Counted from the first letter of the stretch, positions 16,487-26,734 are shown. The stretch is DNA of 64,000 nucleotides from Gloeocapsopsis crepidinum LEGE 06123 (GCF_015207655.1 NZ_JADEWN010000006.1:1-64000), one strand, 5' to 3'. Notes: a model not told the origin generated them from the letters alone. Program-made: numbers and translations.

Positions 16487-17236
16487 TTATATATCAACAC
16501 GGCGACCCACGATGATTGGTTGGTGAAGTATTCCGTCTAAACGTTGGACATCGGTAAAGCCTACTTCTCTAAATAGAAACATTAGCCGCTCTACGGTAAT
16601 CGCATAATAACGAGATAAGCCAGCAGTAACGCTAGCAGGAATGCCTTGCTTTACCTCACGCACAAAATACATCGCAACGTCGTAAGCATTGTTACTCCAA
16701 TCACGAGTTTGAAACACAAAATAGCGATCGCTTTTGTCATCACGAAACCCATACGACCACATTTGCGGAGATGATCGATCCTCATCTTCAAGATACTCGC
16801 GCAGGCTCACGATCGCCACTCCATCTTGTCGCAAACACTGGTAGAAACCCTGAAGCGCAACGCGAATCTCATCTTCCCCAGGAAGGTGTGGCAAGGAGTT
16901 ATCGGCACTTAAAACAACATCAAATCCAGAACCATGCGTTTGGGCGCACTGACGCATATCTGCTACTTTGAAGGTCATTTCGAGTCCGCGTGACAATGCT
17001 TCTTTATGTGCCCGTGCAACGGCTGCTGCTGATAAATCAGATGCTGTAACGTTGTGTCCTAAAGTGGCGAGTCCTATTGCTTGGGTTCCAATACCACAGG
17101 AAACATCAAGAATCGATTGTGAGGCTGCACCCACGAAATTGCTAATTACACCGTTGAGTGCAGTTCCCTGCTTTGCGATCGCTTCATTCCAGTTGGGGTA
17201 AACAAGGTGATAAAGACTAGCAATGTCGTCATACAT
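16487..17236 (-). CDS. Class I SAM-dependent methyltransferase
   Basis: The Rossmann-fold methyltransferase starts MYDDIASLYHLVYPNWNEAI, has SAM-binding motif I as SILDVSCGIGTQAIGLA, acidic motif TASDLS, motif LSADNSLPHL and later VAIVSLREYLEDED. About 249 residues from ATG at 17236. The longer frame from 17296 would overlap the 3' end of guaA and adds 20 residues unlike the family. Substrate unknown; the opening and the LSADNSLPHL region resemble small-molecule (glycine/sarcosine-type) methyltransferases only distantly. It lies 46 bp downstream of guaA on the same strand. Confidence 0.85.
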   Translation of the reverse strand: MYDDIASLYHLVYPNWNEAIAKQGTALNGVISNFVGAASQSILDVSCGIGTQAIGLATLGHNVTASDLSAAAVARAHKEALSRGLEMTFKVADMRQCAQTHGSGFDVVLSADNSLPHLPGEDEIRVALQGFYQCLRQDGVAIVSLREYLEDEDRSSPQMWSYGFRDDKSDRYFVFQTRDWSNNAYDVAMYFVREVKQGIPASVTAGLSRYYAITVERLMFLFREVGFTDVQRLDGILHQPIIVGRRVDI

Positions 17237-17282
17237 ATCAATTTCGCCTACAAGTAGGTTGGGAACCGTACAACAATATTGA

Positions 17283-18887
17283 TTACTCCCACTCAATCGT
17301 TCCTGGTGGCTTGGAAGTGATATCGTAAACGACGCGATTCACGCCGCGAACTTCGTTCACAATGCGGTTAGAAATTGTCTCTAGCAAGTCATAAGGAACT
17401 CGCGCCCAATCCGCAGTCATCCCATCTTCGCTGGAAACCAAACGTAAAACAATCGGATACGCATAGGTACGCTGATCGCCCATCACGCCAACACTACGAA
17501 TTGGTAATAAGACTGCGAACGCTTGCCATAATTGATTGTAGATATTATTGCGGTTGATCTCTTGACGGACAATTAAATCAGCATCGCGTAAGATTTCCAA
17601 GCGCTCTTCTGTCACTTCGCCTAAAATCCGAATGGCTAAACCTGGACCTGGAAATGGCTGTCGTTGCACAATTTCATCAGGTAAACCAACCGATCGCCCA
17701 ACTTTGCGCACTTCATCTTTAAATAATTTACGCAGTGGTTCGACAAGCTTAAATCTTAAGTCTTTGGGTAAGCCGCCGACGTTGTGGTGACTCTTAATTT
17801 TGACTGCGACACGTTCCCCTGTTTTGGGATCGACATTGGTATCTGCCGATTCAATCACATCAGGATACAAAGTTCCTTGTGCTAGATAATCAAAAGGTCC
17901 TAAGCGCTTGGAAGCATCTTCAAAGGCTTTGATAAATTCGTGTCCAATGCGACGGCGTTTTTCTTCGGGATCGGTGACACCGGAAATTGCCGCTAAAAAG
18001 CGATCGCGTGCCTTGACATGCTCTACTGGAATATGAAACTGTTCTTGAAATAACTTGACTAACCGCTCTGGCTCTAGCTTACGCATAAAGCCTTGGTCAA
18101 TAAAGACACACGTCAACTGATCGCCGATTGCTTTGTGAAGTAAAAACGCTAACGTCGAGGAATCCACCCCACCAGAAAGCGCTAGCAATACCCGCTTATC
18201 ACCAACTTTGGCACGAATTTCGCGAATTGCTTCATCGACGAAAGCTTCCGTTGTCCATGTCGGTTCGCAGTCGCAGATGTGATAAACAAAGTTACGAATC
18301 AACGCCATTCCGCCTAGTGAATGCACGACTTCTGGATGAAACTGTACACCATAAAACTTTTTTTCATGGTGGGCGATCGCTGCGCAAGAAGTATTCTCCG
18401 TGTGCGCTAAAACCTCAAATCCTTCTGGCAATGCGGTACACGAGTCCCCATGACTCATCCACATGATTGTGCCGTCTTCGACATTTGTCAGTAAGTCTGT
18501 TGGATCGTCAATTAAGAGTGATGCTTTACCATACTCACCCCGTTCAGCACGAACGACATTTCCACCGAGTTGATTCACCATCAACTGCATTCCGTAGCAG
18601 ACACCAAGAATGGGAATACCCAACTCCCAAATTTGGGGATCGCATTGCGGAGCGCCGACGTCGTAAACTGAATTAGGACCACCAGAAAGAATTATTCCTT
18701 TGGGGTTAAGTTGCTGTAATTGCTCAGCAGTGGTGCGGTAAGAAATCACCTCTGAATAAACTTGTGTTTCCCGAATGCGACGGGCAATCAGTTCAGAGTA
18801 TTGAGAGCCGAAGTCCAAGATGATAATCATTTGGCGATCCAGCTGCTTTGAAGTCGTTTGAGGCGGTGTTTGTGTCTGGATAGTCAC
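17283..18887 (-). CDS. guaA: GMP synthase (glutamine-hydrolysing)
   Basis: Converts XMP to GMP with glutamine and ATP. The 534-residue protein has the class I amidotransferase domain ([33 protein letters not shown] with the nucleophile Cys; [11 protein letters not shown]), the ATP-pyrophosphatase domain with the P-loop [16 protein letters not shown], and the C-terminal dimerisation domain with [16 protein letters not shown] and the ending KPPGTIEWE. Full length and intact. It sits between cbiD upstream and a methyltransferase gene downstream, all on the minus strand; the cbiD-guaA adjacency is familiar from cyanobacteria. Confidence 0.98.
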   Translation of the reverse strand: MTIQTQTPPQTTSKQLDRQMIIILDFGSQYSELIARRIRETQVYSEVISYRTTAEQLQQLNPKGIILSGGPNSVYDVGAPQCDPQIWELGIPILGVCYGMQLMVNQLGGNVVRAERGEYGKASLLIDDPTDLLTNVEDGTIMWMSHGDSCTALPEGFEVLAHTENTSCAAIAHHEKKFYGVQFHPEVVHSLGGMALIRNFVYHICDCEPTWTTEAFVDEAIREIRAKVGDKRVLLALSGGVDSSTLAFLLHKAIGDQLTCVFIDQGFMRKLEPERLVKLFQEQFHIPVEHVKARDRFLAAISGVTDPEEKRRRIGHEFIKAFEDASKRLGPFDYLAQGTLYPDVIESADTNVDPKTGERVAVKIKSHHNVGGLPKDLRFKLVEPLRKLFKDEVRKVGRSVGLPDEIVQRQPFPGPGLAIRILGEVTEERLEILRDADLIVRQEINRNNIYNQLWQAFAVLLPIRSVGVMGDQRTYAYPIVLRLVSSEDGMTADWARVPYDLLETISNRIVNEVRGVNRVVYDITSKPPGTIEWE

Positions 18888-19028
18888 AGATGGATTCCCG
18901 ATGAAGAAGGTTTGCAGCGGCGAAGGTTAAAAATTTCTATCTTGGTAGTACGTACTATTAAACACCTACCAGACGATAGATCCCTAAAAAGCTATTATAT
19001 GGATACTAAAATATATATTTTTCTTAAG

Positions 19029-20126
19029 TTAACACAAATGTGTTAATAAAGTGCTACCGATTTCACTTTTGACAATAACTTGGCGATCGCGGTCAAACAT
19101 CACTGAACCAACCTGAAGTTGGCGAGTACTTTGTTTAAAAATGTATTCTTGAGCGCGTCGATCAATGCTGTGAGCGATCGCACTATAAACAATATTTACC
19201 CAATCGCTACCTGCTTGTGCATCTACATCTTGTAAATACTTCAGTGCAGCTTCTGCTGTAGAACTTGTAAACAAAGTTTGTAGCACTAGTGTTGGTACAC
19301 CTGCATTTGCAGCATACGCAGTCAGAATTTCGCGACGTCCATCCGCAAGGTGGTGATGTGTATGAAAAATTCCGCCTGCAAGTTTCATTAACTTCCCGTG
19401 ATAACCAAATAGTAAAATAGCTGGGACTTGCTGTACTGCTGCTTCCACAAGTAAAGGTCCAAGCCAATTCGCAGTTTTCACTAATCGCTCAGGATCAATT
19501 CCCAACTGAGTTGCTAAATCCAAGCCATTTTCACCGATACAAAACACCAAACAATCAAAGTGACGTTTTGCCTGTAATTCCTCGCGAAAGGCTTCTAGTT
19601 GTCCAGGAGCGCTCAATGGTTGAGCAATTCCAGTCGTTCCCAGTAAAGAGAGTCCTTCGACAACACCAAACGCAGCATTTGACGTCCGTTCAGCTAATTG
19701 TCTTCCTTCGGGAAGAATAATCGTGACAGTGATTTTTTCGCCTGGTTGTAGTAACTGCGCTAAATTTTCTTGGAACAATTGCTGTGCATAGCTATAAATA
19801 GCTGCTTCCCCTGTTGCATCCAGCTTGCCAATTCCTTCACCGCCTCGGATAGCGATCGCTTGCCCTTCCTCACGCTGTTCTACCAATGCCCAAATCGGCG
19901 TATTCCGAGTTAAATCGAGGTTATCACCAGGATCGCTGCGAGTGATTGCCAACGCACCTTGATGAACACCTGAAACTTGCTCAATCGGAATTTCTACAAT
20001 TTCTGCAGGATGAATAAGATTAACGTCAACCGAAGTCATGACTTGCTTTTTGTGCAGCCAATGCAAAGCGGCGATCGCCGCTGCACAAGCAAAAACTGGC
20101 AAAGTATATCCGGAACGAAAGAGCAT
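19029..20126 (-). CDS. cbiD: Cobalt-precorrin-5B (C1)-methyltransferase CbiD
   Basis: Anaerobic-route cobalamin enzyme that methylates C1 of the corrin precursor. The 365-residue protein begins MLFRSGYTLPVFACAAAIAA and carries the family motifs GGEGIGKLDATGEAAI, TSNAAFGVVEGLSLLGTTGI, CIGENGLDLATQLGI and GYHGKLMKLAGGIFHTHHH. Full length. With the partial cobN at the left edge it shows that the organism makes cobalamin (in cyanobacteria usually pseudocobalamin). It is separated from guaA by 141 bp. Confidence 0.95.
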   Translation of the reverse strand: MLFRSGYTLPVFACAAAIAALHWLHKKQVMTSVDVNLIHPAEIVEIPIEQVSGVHQGALAITRSDPGDNLDLTRNTPIWALVEQREEGQAIAIRGGEGIGKLDATGEAAIYSYAQQLFQENLAQLLQPGEKITVTIILPEGRQLAERTSNAAFGVVEGLSLLGTTGIAQPLSAPGQLEAFREELQAKRHFDCLVFCIGENGLDLATQLGIDPERLVKTANWLGPLLVEAAVQQVPAILLFGYHGKLMKLAGGIFHTHHHLADGRREILTAYAANAGVPTLVLQTLFTSSTAEAALKYLQDVDAQAGSDWVNIVYSAIAHSIDRRAQEYIFKQSTRQLQVGSVMFDRDRQVIVKSEIGSTLLTHLC

Positions 20127-20467
20127 TTTTGGTTAAGAAAGACTAAGTAGACTAGAGGCAATTTTAAGATGTGTGTTAACCCCTGAAAGCTTGTTTTTCT
20201 CTATTCACTAGCTACTAGCTACTCATCAACACCACTTGCTACAAGTCGGCGAAGCGCGATAGCACAGTGGCTCCTCCTCGCCTTTTCTTCCAAAGATTTG
20301 TAATTGTAACTAACGAAAGAGGGAATAACATCTTTATTTTTTGTTTCAATAGATTGAGAAACGTATCTTACTGAGGACTGTTGTTGAGCTATTCTTAACC
20401 AGCTTATCCTGCGAAAGAACTACTCTAAATCAGTCCGCGATCGCTGTATAAGCTTGGATGATGCCTA
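20127..20467. other. Intergenic region between divergent cbiD and MFS genes
   Basis: About 340 bp with short imperfect repeats (actagctactagctact near 20207-20223). A stretch AAGTCGGCGAAGCGCGATAG near 20241 is of the palindromic short-repeat type. Promoters for both flanking genes should lie here, but I could not assign boxes. No riboswitch-like B12 box seen. Confidence 0.5.
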
Positions 20468-21934
20468 GTGGAAACCATCTCTCCTCCTACCGTAGAAATT
20501 AGAGAAGACCATTACTCGTTAGTGGTAGCGCCAGGCGAACTACCGCCTAAAATTTCTCCGCAAGAAATTCGGACGAGTCTCAAAGCGTCAACCCTGGATG
20601 GGGTTTTTGCAGCGATTTTCTCTAGTATTACCAGTGGCGTCTTGCTTACCAATTTTTTATTGCAACTGGGAGCAAGTTCTGTAGAGATTGGGATGCTCTC
20701 ATCAATTCCGATGATAGTCAATTTACTACAACCTTTAGGAGCTTACTTTGCAGACAGAACCACAAGCCGCCATAACTATTGCTTGGGTATTTTTGGTGTA
20801 TCTCGGCTACTTTGGTTAATTTTGGTGATAGGCATTGGTTGGGTATGTTGGTCAGGAAGCAATCTACATCAACTTGTCAGTTGGACACTAGGTATGATCC
20901 TAGTAACGCACATCCTCAACGCCCTAGGTAGTTCTTGTTGGGTAAGTTGGATGGCAGCGTTAGTTCCTCATCGCCTACGCGGACGCTATTTTGGCTTTCG
21001 CAATAGCGCAAGTAGCCTCACGACTTTATTAAGTGTACCAATCTTCGGTTTCGCAGTTTCAGCATGGCCCAATAGCAGTATCCAAGGTTACGGAATAGTG
21101 CTATTGCTAGGTATCGTTGCTGGGTTAATTAGTTTGGGATGTCAGTTTTTTATGGCAGATGTAAATCCATTACAGCCTAGAGATGCTGCTTCTTATCGAG
21201 CTAAGGCAAAAGCTGCAGAAACTCTGAATGTAGTTGATGATAGTTCCCGTTTACAGCCTAGTATTTTTCAAGACGCTAATTTTTTAAAATTTTTAATCTA
21301 CTTTGGCTTGTGGACATTTGCTGTTAACTTAAGTGCACCGTTTTTTAATTTGTATCTGTTAGATAATTTACATTTAGATTTAAGTTGGGTTACAACTTAC
21401 ACGAGTTTGACGGCTGGAGCAAATCTCGTCATGCTGGTGTTGTGGGGCAAGATGGCGGATCGCGTAGGCAATCGTCCACTGTTACTTCTGGTAGGAATTT
21501 TAGCTGCAATTACACCAATATTCTGGCTAGGGGCTAGTGCTGACTCGCTTTCGCGCTGGCTGTGGTTGCCCTTAATTCATATATTCAGCGGGGGAACCTG
21601 GGCAGCGATTGATTTGTGTAGCAACAATATTCAGATGGAAGTTGCCCCTGTTGAACACCCTTCTAAATATTTTGCGATCGCAGCAGCAATATCTGGAGTT
21701 TGCGGTGCTTTTGGCACAACCACTGGCGGCTTTCTGGCGCAGTTGTCTGTCATTGGTGGCTTACCTGGGTTATTTGCACTTTCAGTTTTAGTCCGCTTAA
21801 TTGCGCTATTTCCGCTCGTTTTTGTCCGCGAACCTCGCAGTCAATCGGTTCTCAAAATCGTCCGCAATATCTTTCCCTTTAAGCAACATCTGACTCCTGT
21901 TCCTGCTATAGAAATTAGCGATCGTTCAGAATAG
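20468..21934 (+). CDS. MFS transporter
   Basis: Major-facilitator membrane carrier, 488 residues with about 12 hydrophobic helices. An N-terminal cytoplasmic tail of 45 residues precedes TSGVLLTNFLLQLGASSVEIG. The helix 2-3 loop contains GAYFADRTTSRHNY, and the second half starts at DANFLKFLIYFGLWTFAVNL with GKMADRVGNRPLLLLVG repeating the loop motif. The GTG start at 20468 is used, since no ATG lies close. The moaA gene follows 71 bp downstream. Substrate unknown. Confidence 0.88.
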   Translation: METISPPTVEIREDHYSLVVAPGELPPKISPQEIRTSLKASTLDGVFAAIFSSITSGVLLTNFLLQLGASSVEIGMLSSIPMIVNLLQPLGAYFADRTTSRHNYCLGIFGVSRLLWLILVIGIGWVCWSGSNLHQLVSWTLGMILVTHILNALGSSCWVSWMAALVPHRLRGRYFGFRNSASSLTTLLSVPIFGFAVSAWPNSSIQGYGIVLLLGIVAGLISLGCQFFMADVNPLQPRDAASYRAKAKAAETLNVVDDSSRLQPSIFQDANFLKFLIYFGLWTFAVNLSAPFFNLYLLDNLHLDLSWVTTYTSLTAGANLVMLVLWGKMADRVGNRPLLLLVGILAAITPIFWLGASADSLSRWLWLPLIHIFSGGTWAAIDLCSNNIQMEVAPVEHPSKYFAIAAAISGVCGAFGTTTGGFLAQLSVIGGLPGLFALSVLVRLIALFPLVFVREPRSQSVLKIVRNIFPFKQHLTPVPAIEISDRSE

Positions 21935-22005
21935 AAATAATGGTAACTAGCGATTAGCGCTAAGCTAACAGCTAATAACGAACAGCTAACAGCTTATTGG
22001 CAACT

Positions 22006-22992
22006 ATGAATGCAGTAGACTACCTCCGGATCAGCTTAATCGATCGCTGTAACTTCCGGTGTCAATACTGTATGCCGGAGGGTGCTGAATTAGATTATGT
22101 TTTGCGGCAACAGCTATTAACTGACGAGGAACTACTTAGCTTGATTCAGGAGGTATTTATTCCCGTCGGATTTACGCGGTTTCGGTTAACAGGTGGAGAA
22201 CCGTTACTGCGTCCTGGTGTAGTAGAAATTGTCCGCGCGATCGCTGCTTTTCCTCAAACTCAAGACCTGGCAATGACAACCAACGGGTTTTTACTTGCAA
22301 GCATGGCACAGGCTCTCTACGATGCTGGACTGCGGCGGATTAATATTAGTTTAGATTCCCTCGATCCCGACACTTTCGACCAAATTATTGGCAATCGCGG
22401 TCGTTCGCGCTGGCAACAAGTCTGGCAAGGCATTCGAACTGCGTATCAAGTTGGTTTTGATCCTTTAAAGCTGAATGTCGTTGTCATTCCTGGTGTCAAC
22501 GATCGCGAAGTTCTAGATCTTGCTGCTTTGACTATTGACCGTGAATGGCACGTCCGCTTCATTGAATTTATGCCGATTGGTAATTTCCACCTCTTTGGCG
22601 ATCGCGGTTGGATTGCTTCCGCAGAACTCCGCCAACAAATTCGCGATGCTTTTGGCTTGACCGAATCACAAGTGCGTGGTAATGGTCCAGCAGACGTTTT
22701 TCAAATTCCTGGTGCTAAAGGAACATTAGGATTTATTAGTCAGATGTCAGAATGTTTTTGCGATCGCTGCAACCGCATGCGGCTTTCTGCTGATGGTTGG
22801 TTACGTCCGTGCTTGCTCAACGAAGGCAATCAAATCGACCTTAAAACACCCTTACGCACTGGCACAGAAATGGCACAGTTGCGCAAAGAAGTACGCCAAC
22901 TTTTAGCAATTAAACCAGAAATTAACTTCAAGCAACGTGAATCAGGGACGATTGGCGCTTACAGCCGTACAATGTCTCAAATTGGCGGTTAA
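22006..22992 (+). CDS. moaA: GTP 3',8-cyclase MoaA
   Basis: Radical-SAM enzyme for the first step of molybdenum cofactor synthesis (GTP to 3',8-cyclo-GTP). It shows the first cluster motif [32 protein letters not shown], the second-cluster [20 protein letters not shown] and the essential C-terminal Gly-Gly in MSQIGG. 328 residues from ATG 22006; an upstream in-frame TTG (21997) would add three residues. No other moa genes are nearby; it is preceded by a repeat-like spacer of agctaacagctaat units. Confidence 0.96.
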   Translation: MNAVDYLRISLIDRCNFRCQYCMPEGAELDYVLRQQLLTDEELLSLIQEVFIPVGFTRFRLTGGEPLLRPGVVEIVRAIAAFPQTQDLAMTTNGFLLASMAQALYDAGLRRINISLDSLDPDTFDQIIGNRGRSRWQQVWQGIRTAYQVGFDPLKLNVVVIPGVNDREVLDLAALTIDREWHVRFIEFMPIGNFHLFGDRGWIASAELRQQIRDAFGLTESQVRGNGPADVFQIPGAKGTLGFISQMSECFCDRCNRMRLSADGWLRPCLLNEGNQIDLKTPLRTGTEMAQLRKEVRQLLAIKPEINFKQRESGTIGAYSRTMSQIGG

Positions 22993-23029
22993 CTCAATTT
23001 TAGATTTTGGATTGACTGCGATTATTGAA

Positions 23030-23153
23030 AACCTAGCGGTTAAAACCGCAGCTAATCAGACAAAACCTACCTTCGTAGGTTTCTCAGACACTAATTTTTG
23101 TTAGTCCACGAAGGTGGACTTTGCTTTTAAGCCGCGACTTTAGTCGCTAGGTT
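23030..23153. repeat. Nested inverted-repeat element (AACCTAGCG ends)
   Basis: AACCTAGCG (23030-23038) and CGCTAGGTT (23145-23153) bound the element. Inside are further hairpins: GGTTAAAACC, CCTACCTTCGTAGG and AGTCCACGAAGGTGGACT. This is a noncoding palindromic repeat of a type widespread in cyanobacterial spacers. It lies between convergent moaA and rpsD and may also act as a transcription barrier. Confidence 0.75.
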
Positions 23154-23156
23154 GAT

Positions 23157-23180
23157 AATCCAAAATCCAAAATCCAAAAT
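23157..23180. repeat. AATCCAA heptamer tandem repeat
   Basis: Three to four near-perfect copies of a heptamer (aatccaa/aatccaaa register) directly before the rpsD stop codon. Confidence 0.75.
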
Positions 23181-23182
23181 TT

Positions 23183-23791
23183 TTATGCTTGACGTGAGTA
23201 GTACTCAACGACCAACAATTCATTAACCTGTAGCGCCACCCACTCACGCTCAACCAAGCTGTTAACTTTACCTTCGAGTTTATTTTTGTCAAACTCCAAA
23301 TGGCTAGGAAGGTTTGCTAGTCCTGGATATTGTAGGTTAGCTTCTACTAACTTACGTGAAGCTTCGCGATCTCTAACTTTAATCTCGTCGCCTGGACGAC
23401 ATTGATAACTTGCAATATCAACAACTCGACCGTTGACTGTAATATGACCGTGATTCACCAGTTGCCGCGCAGCAGGAATCGTAGGAGCCATTCCCATGCG
23501 GAAAACAGTGTTATCAAGACGCATTTCTAATAGTTGTAAAAGCACTTGTCCGGTTGAACCAGTCACTCTTCTGGCGCGGCGGACGTAGCGTAGCAACTGT
23601 TTTTCTGTTAAACCGTAATTAAAACGAAGCTTCTGCTTCTCTTCTAGACGAACAGCATATTCAGAACGTTTCTTGCGATTCTGTCCGTGCTGCCCTGGTG
23701 GATATGAACGACGGGCGCTTTTACGAGTTAATCCTGGTAACTCTCCTAAACGACGTACAACTCTTAATCGTGGTCCTCTGTATCGGGACAT
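23183..23791 (-). CDS. rpsD: 30S ribosomal protein S4
   Basis: Primary 16S rRNA-binding protein that nucleates 30S assembly. The 202 residues start [20 protein letters not shown], contain the plastid/cyanobacterial [30 protein letters not shown], and the S4 RNA-binding domain [19 protein letters not shown] and [17 protein letters not shown]. Full length. As in many cyanobacteria it is a single gene outside the large ribosomal clusters. Confidence 0.98.
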   Translation of the reverse strand: MSRYRGPRLRVVRRLGELPGLTRKSARRSYPPGQHGQNRKKRSEYAVRLEEKQKLRFNYGLTEKQLLRYVRRARRVTGSTGQVLLQLLEMRLDNTVFRMGMAPTIPAARQLVNHGHITVNGRVVDIASYQCRPGDEIKVRDREASRKLVEANLQYPGLANLPSHLEFDKNKLEGKVNSLVEREWVALQVNELLVVEYYSRQA

Positions 23792-23965
23792 GGGTTCCTC
23801 TTTACTACCTTGTCAAACTTCTCCCAAATTGACCATTATAAATCTGTAATAATCATATTGGCAAAGTTTGGAGTAAATTCAACTCTATCAAATGCCGCTG
23901 CAGACTGTAATATAGCGGAAAATAAAGTTTTATCGCTGTAGAATACTGAATTAAGTAAAGGTGAT

Positions 23966-24571
23966 ATGGCAAGAAGAAAGCACATCCAAATCGCTACTAC
24001 CCCACTCGCGATCGCAGTACTTGCAATGACTAGTGTTCCTAGTGTTGCCGCAACAATTACGACTTCTTACCGCAATAGTTTTCGCGTTTGTACTGCCCGC
24101 CTCCTAAGTGTTGGTATTACCGATGTCGCAGCAGCTAATGCTTGTGCCACAGCACTAAATCCTCGGGAGCTATCTAGCTGTGTATTAAGCATTGATCAAC
24201 GCACAGAAATTGCTGCAGCTGATGCTTTGGCGACGTGTAGACAGGTAAGAAGTCAAGATGAGTTAGCCACCTGTGTTGTCGGCATTAGTCAGACTAGCGA
24301 AGAACAACCTGCTAATGTTTTAGACTATTGCGGTCGCAGCTTGTTACCAGTACGCTTTGCTGAGTGTGTTGTTGGTTTACGCAGTGAAATTAATTTTACG
24401 CCTGTTCAAGCAATGGATAGTTGTATCGATGCTAGCGATCCTTTAGGAAACCTTTCCCCAACATTCATCCCAGAAAGCCAAACGCCTGCGATTCAAACGT
24501 CTCCAGAACCCGTTACCCCAGTACCACCAGCACAACCTTCTCCCCTACCAACTACGCCAGTGACTCCGTGA
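23966..24571 (+). CDS. Secreted protein with 31-residue cysteine-periodic repeats
   Basis: No family recognised. The 201-residue protein has an N-terminal signal peptide (basic MARRKH, hydrophobic TPLAIAVLAMTSVPSVA, cut around residue 29) and a Pro/Thr/Ser-rich tail (165-201). Between them are eight Cys at residues 42, 60, 72, 91, 103, 122, 134 and 153. Spacings alternate 18/19 and 12, so the unit is 31 residues with two Cys. Each unit has an Ala-rich helix ending in Cys, then a segment like ELSSCVLSI, ELATCVVGI or RFAECVVGL. This suggests disulphide-braced helical hairpins in the periplasm or outside the cell. Confidence 0.8.
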   Translation: MARRKHIQIATTPLAIAVLAMTSVPSVAATITTSYRNSFRVCTARLLSVGITDVAAANACATALNPRELSSCVLSIDQRTEIAAADALATCRQVRSQDELATCVVGISQTSEEQPANVLDYCGRSLLPVRFAECVVGLRSEINFTPVQAMDSCIDASDPLGNLSPTFIPESQTPAIQTSPEPVTPVPPAQPSPLPTTPVTP

Positions 24572-24734
24572 GTTAGAGCTTCGGTGCAGGGGAGCAGAGG
24601 AAGAATACTGTTTTCTATACAACTCAAATCTCATAACTAATCACTCACCCCTCACCCCTCTCCTACAAGCTCTACCCCAGGAATGAACATAAGCGGCGGT
24701 GAGACAGTGATAATAAATACCAAAAAGCCTTTGG

Positions 24735-25985
24735 TTGTGCAATCGTAGGTGGGTTTACACAGAAGACTTGAAGGAGGATACTATTATTACACAACTTTCA
24801 CCCAGCGTTATTCCTGATAGTTGGCACGAACCAGCAATTACAGAAATATTATCGCGGGTTGTAGATATTGCTGATTTTGCGTTCAGTAATGCTGCTGCGG
24901 TAGATTGTCACGGAGCCTTCCCCGCGAAAGAATTTGAACTGATTGCGCAAGCGGGGTTATTAACCGCACCGCTACCTCGCGAATTGGGCGGACTAGGCTT
25001 AGGTACACAAGCAGGTGGAACGCTACCATTACTGCTGTTACTTAAACAACTAGGTCGTGGTAATTTATCTGTTGGTCGCGTTTATGAAGGTCACGTTAAT
25101 GCACTACAACTGATCAACACATTTGGAACTCCAAAACAAATTGAAAGCTTTGCTGTAGCCGCACGCGATCGCCATAAAATCTTTGGTGTTTGGAATGCTG
25201 AAGCCGCTGATGGGGTCAAAGTCATTCCTTTAGACAATGGCAATTGTCGGCTGGAAGGTTCTAAAACCTTTGCTTCGGGTTGTGGTTTTGTCGAACGTCC
25301 GTTTGTGAATGGAGTACTACCAGATGGTAGTTGGCAAATGTGTATTGTGCCAATGGATGAAGTTCAGACAATTGTCGATCCTTCTTGGTGGCAACCTTCA
25401 GGAATGCGGGCATCGGCTAGTTACAAAGTAGATTTTACAGGTGTGGAACTCGATCCACTCTACATCATTGGCAATCCTGGCGATTACTTCCGTCAACCGT
25501 GGTTGACAGGAGGTGTGATTCGTTTTGCTGCGGTGCAACTTGGTGGTGCTGAAGCTTTATTTAATTTGACGCGGGAATACCTACACTCACTCAATCGGAC
25601 TCAAGATCCTTACCAAGAAGAACGCCTAGGACAAATGGCGATCGCCATCGAAAGTGGTCATCTTTGGTTACGCGGTGCAGCAACTTTAGTCGATGAGTAC
25701 GCGCCTGTATTTGGTGGCTATGCTTCGGATGAGCATCCCCAAGCAAGCACAATTGTTGCCTATGGCAATATGGTACGCACTGCGATTGAGCAAATCTGTA
25801 TGAATGTCATTCAACTATGCGAACGCTGTGTTGGTACTCGCGGATTACTGCCACCACAACCAATAGAACGCGTCATCCGTGACTTGACTTTGTACCTGCG
25901 ACAACCTGCGTTTGATGCAGCAATCGCCAATATCGGGCAATATGCGCTATCTAGTGAAACCGCAAGTTCGCTATGGACGCTATGA
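24735..25985 (+). CDS. Acyl-CoA-dehydrogenase-fold flavoenzyme
   Basis: Flavoprotein of the acyl-CoA dehydrogenase superfamily, up to 416 residues. Recognisable parts are the N-terminal helical domain with GLLTAPLPRELGGLGLGTQ (74-92), the beta domain with GVWNAEAADGVKVIP and EGSKTFASGCGFV (174-186), and a C-terminal helical domain ending VGTRGLLPPQPIERVIRDL (366-384). The ending resembles ACAD-fold hydroxylases and sugar N-oxygenases as much as true dehydrogenases, so the reaction is open. The start is uncertain: the frame opens at TTG 24735, but a perfect AAGGAGG (24771-24777) lies inside it, 5-8 bases before two ATT codons. The stop overlaps the next start as ATGA. First gene of a three-gene operon facing a glycosyltransferase. 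Confidence 0.85.
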   Translation: MCNRRWVYTEDLKEDTIITQLSPSVIPDSWHEPAITEILSRVVDIADFAFSNAAAVDCHGAFPAKEFELIAQAGLLTAPLPRELGGLGLGTQAGGTLPLLLLLKQLGRGNLSVGRVYEGHVNALQLINTFGTPKQIESFAVAARDRHKIFGVWNAEAADGVKVIPLDNGNCRLEGSKTFASGCGFVERPFVNGVLPDGSWQMCIVPMDEVQTIVDPSWWQPSGMRASASYKVDFTGVELDPLYIIGNPGDYFRQPWLTGGVIRFAAVQLGGAEALFNLTREYLHSLNRTQDPYQEERLGQMAIAIESGHLWLRGAATLVDEYAPVFGGYASDEHPQASTIVAYGNMVRTAIEQICMNVIQLCERCVGTRGLLPPQPIERVIRDLTLYLRQPAFDAAIANIGQYALSSETASSLWTL

Positions 25986-26734
25986 CTTCAATCGTGCCGC
26001 AACCATTATTAGCTCATCCAGAACAAATACCACTACGTCCAGCAAAGGCGATCGCTGACTTTGGTTCTACACTCATCGTCGCACCGCACCCTGATGATGA
26101 ATCGCTCGGTTGTGGTGGTGCGATCGCTTTATTACAGCAGCTTAGTATCTCCGTAGAGGTACTTGTAATGAGTGATGGAACTCAATCGCATCCCAACTCA
26201 CGTCGCTACCCAGCACCAGCCTTAAGAGACTTACGTGAAAGTGAAACTCGCACAGCACTTTCGATACTTGGTGTTAACGCAGTCACATTTTTCCGCCTCC
26301 AAGACGGCGCTGTTCCTCATAGGAATGCCTCAGATTTTGATACGGCTGTGGCTTGCTTACGCGACTATTTATCAAGCCGTAATTTCAAATCGCTCTTTTT
26401 ACCTTGGCGGTACGATCCACACCCCGATCACCGTGCGACTTGGGAACTACTGACAGCCGCAATTTATACTGCAAATTTATCTGTGCGCCAAATTGAATAT
26501 TTGATTTGGGATTGGGATCCCTTGCAACGCAAAGATGCAACACTACCTGGAAATGTTGAGCCGTGGCGGTTGGACATTAGTACAGTAATCGATTTAAAAC
26601 AACAGGCGATCGCAGCATATCGTTCGCAAACAACAGATTTAATTGACGACGACCCTGAAGGTTTTCGTTTGACACCTCAAATGCTGGCACACTTTGCCCA
26701 TTCTTGGGAACTTTACTTGGAGCAGACGCAATGA
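25982..26734 (+). CDS. PIG-L family deacetylase
   Basis: Zinc-dependent N-deacetylase of the LmbE/PIG-L family, which removes acetyl groups from N-acetylglucosamine-type sugars. With the ATG at 25982 (overlapping the upstream TGA as ATGA) it has about 250 residues. The zinc motif is APHPDDESLGCGG (HPDD at 36-39) and the third ligand is the His of HPDH (about 147-150) in RYDPHPDHRATWELL. SDGTQSHPNS and LRESETRTALSILGV are further family landmarks. No signal peptide, so cytoplasmic. It is translationally coupled on both sides; the context suggests an amino-sugar substrate carried by a lipid or nucleotide (inference). Confidence 0.92.
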   Translation: MTSIVPQPLLAHPEQIPLRPAKAIADFGSTLIVAPHPDDESLGCGGAIALLQQLSISVEVLVMSDGTQSHPNSRRYPAPALRDLRESETRTALSILGVNAVTFFRLQDGAVPHRNASDFDTAVACLRDYLSSRNFKSLFLPWRYDPHPDHRATWELLTAAIYTANLSVRQIEYLIWDWDPLQRKDATLPGNVEPWRLDISTVIDLKQQAIAAYRSQTTDLIDDDPEGFRLTPQMLAHFAHSWELYLEQTQ

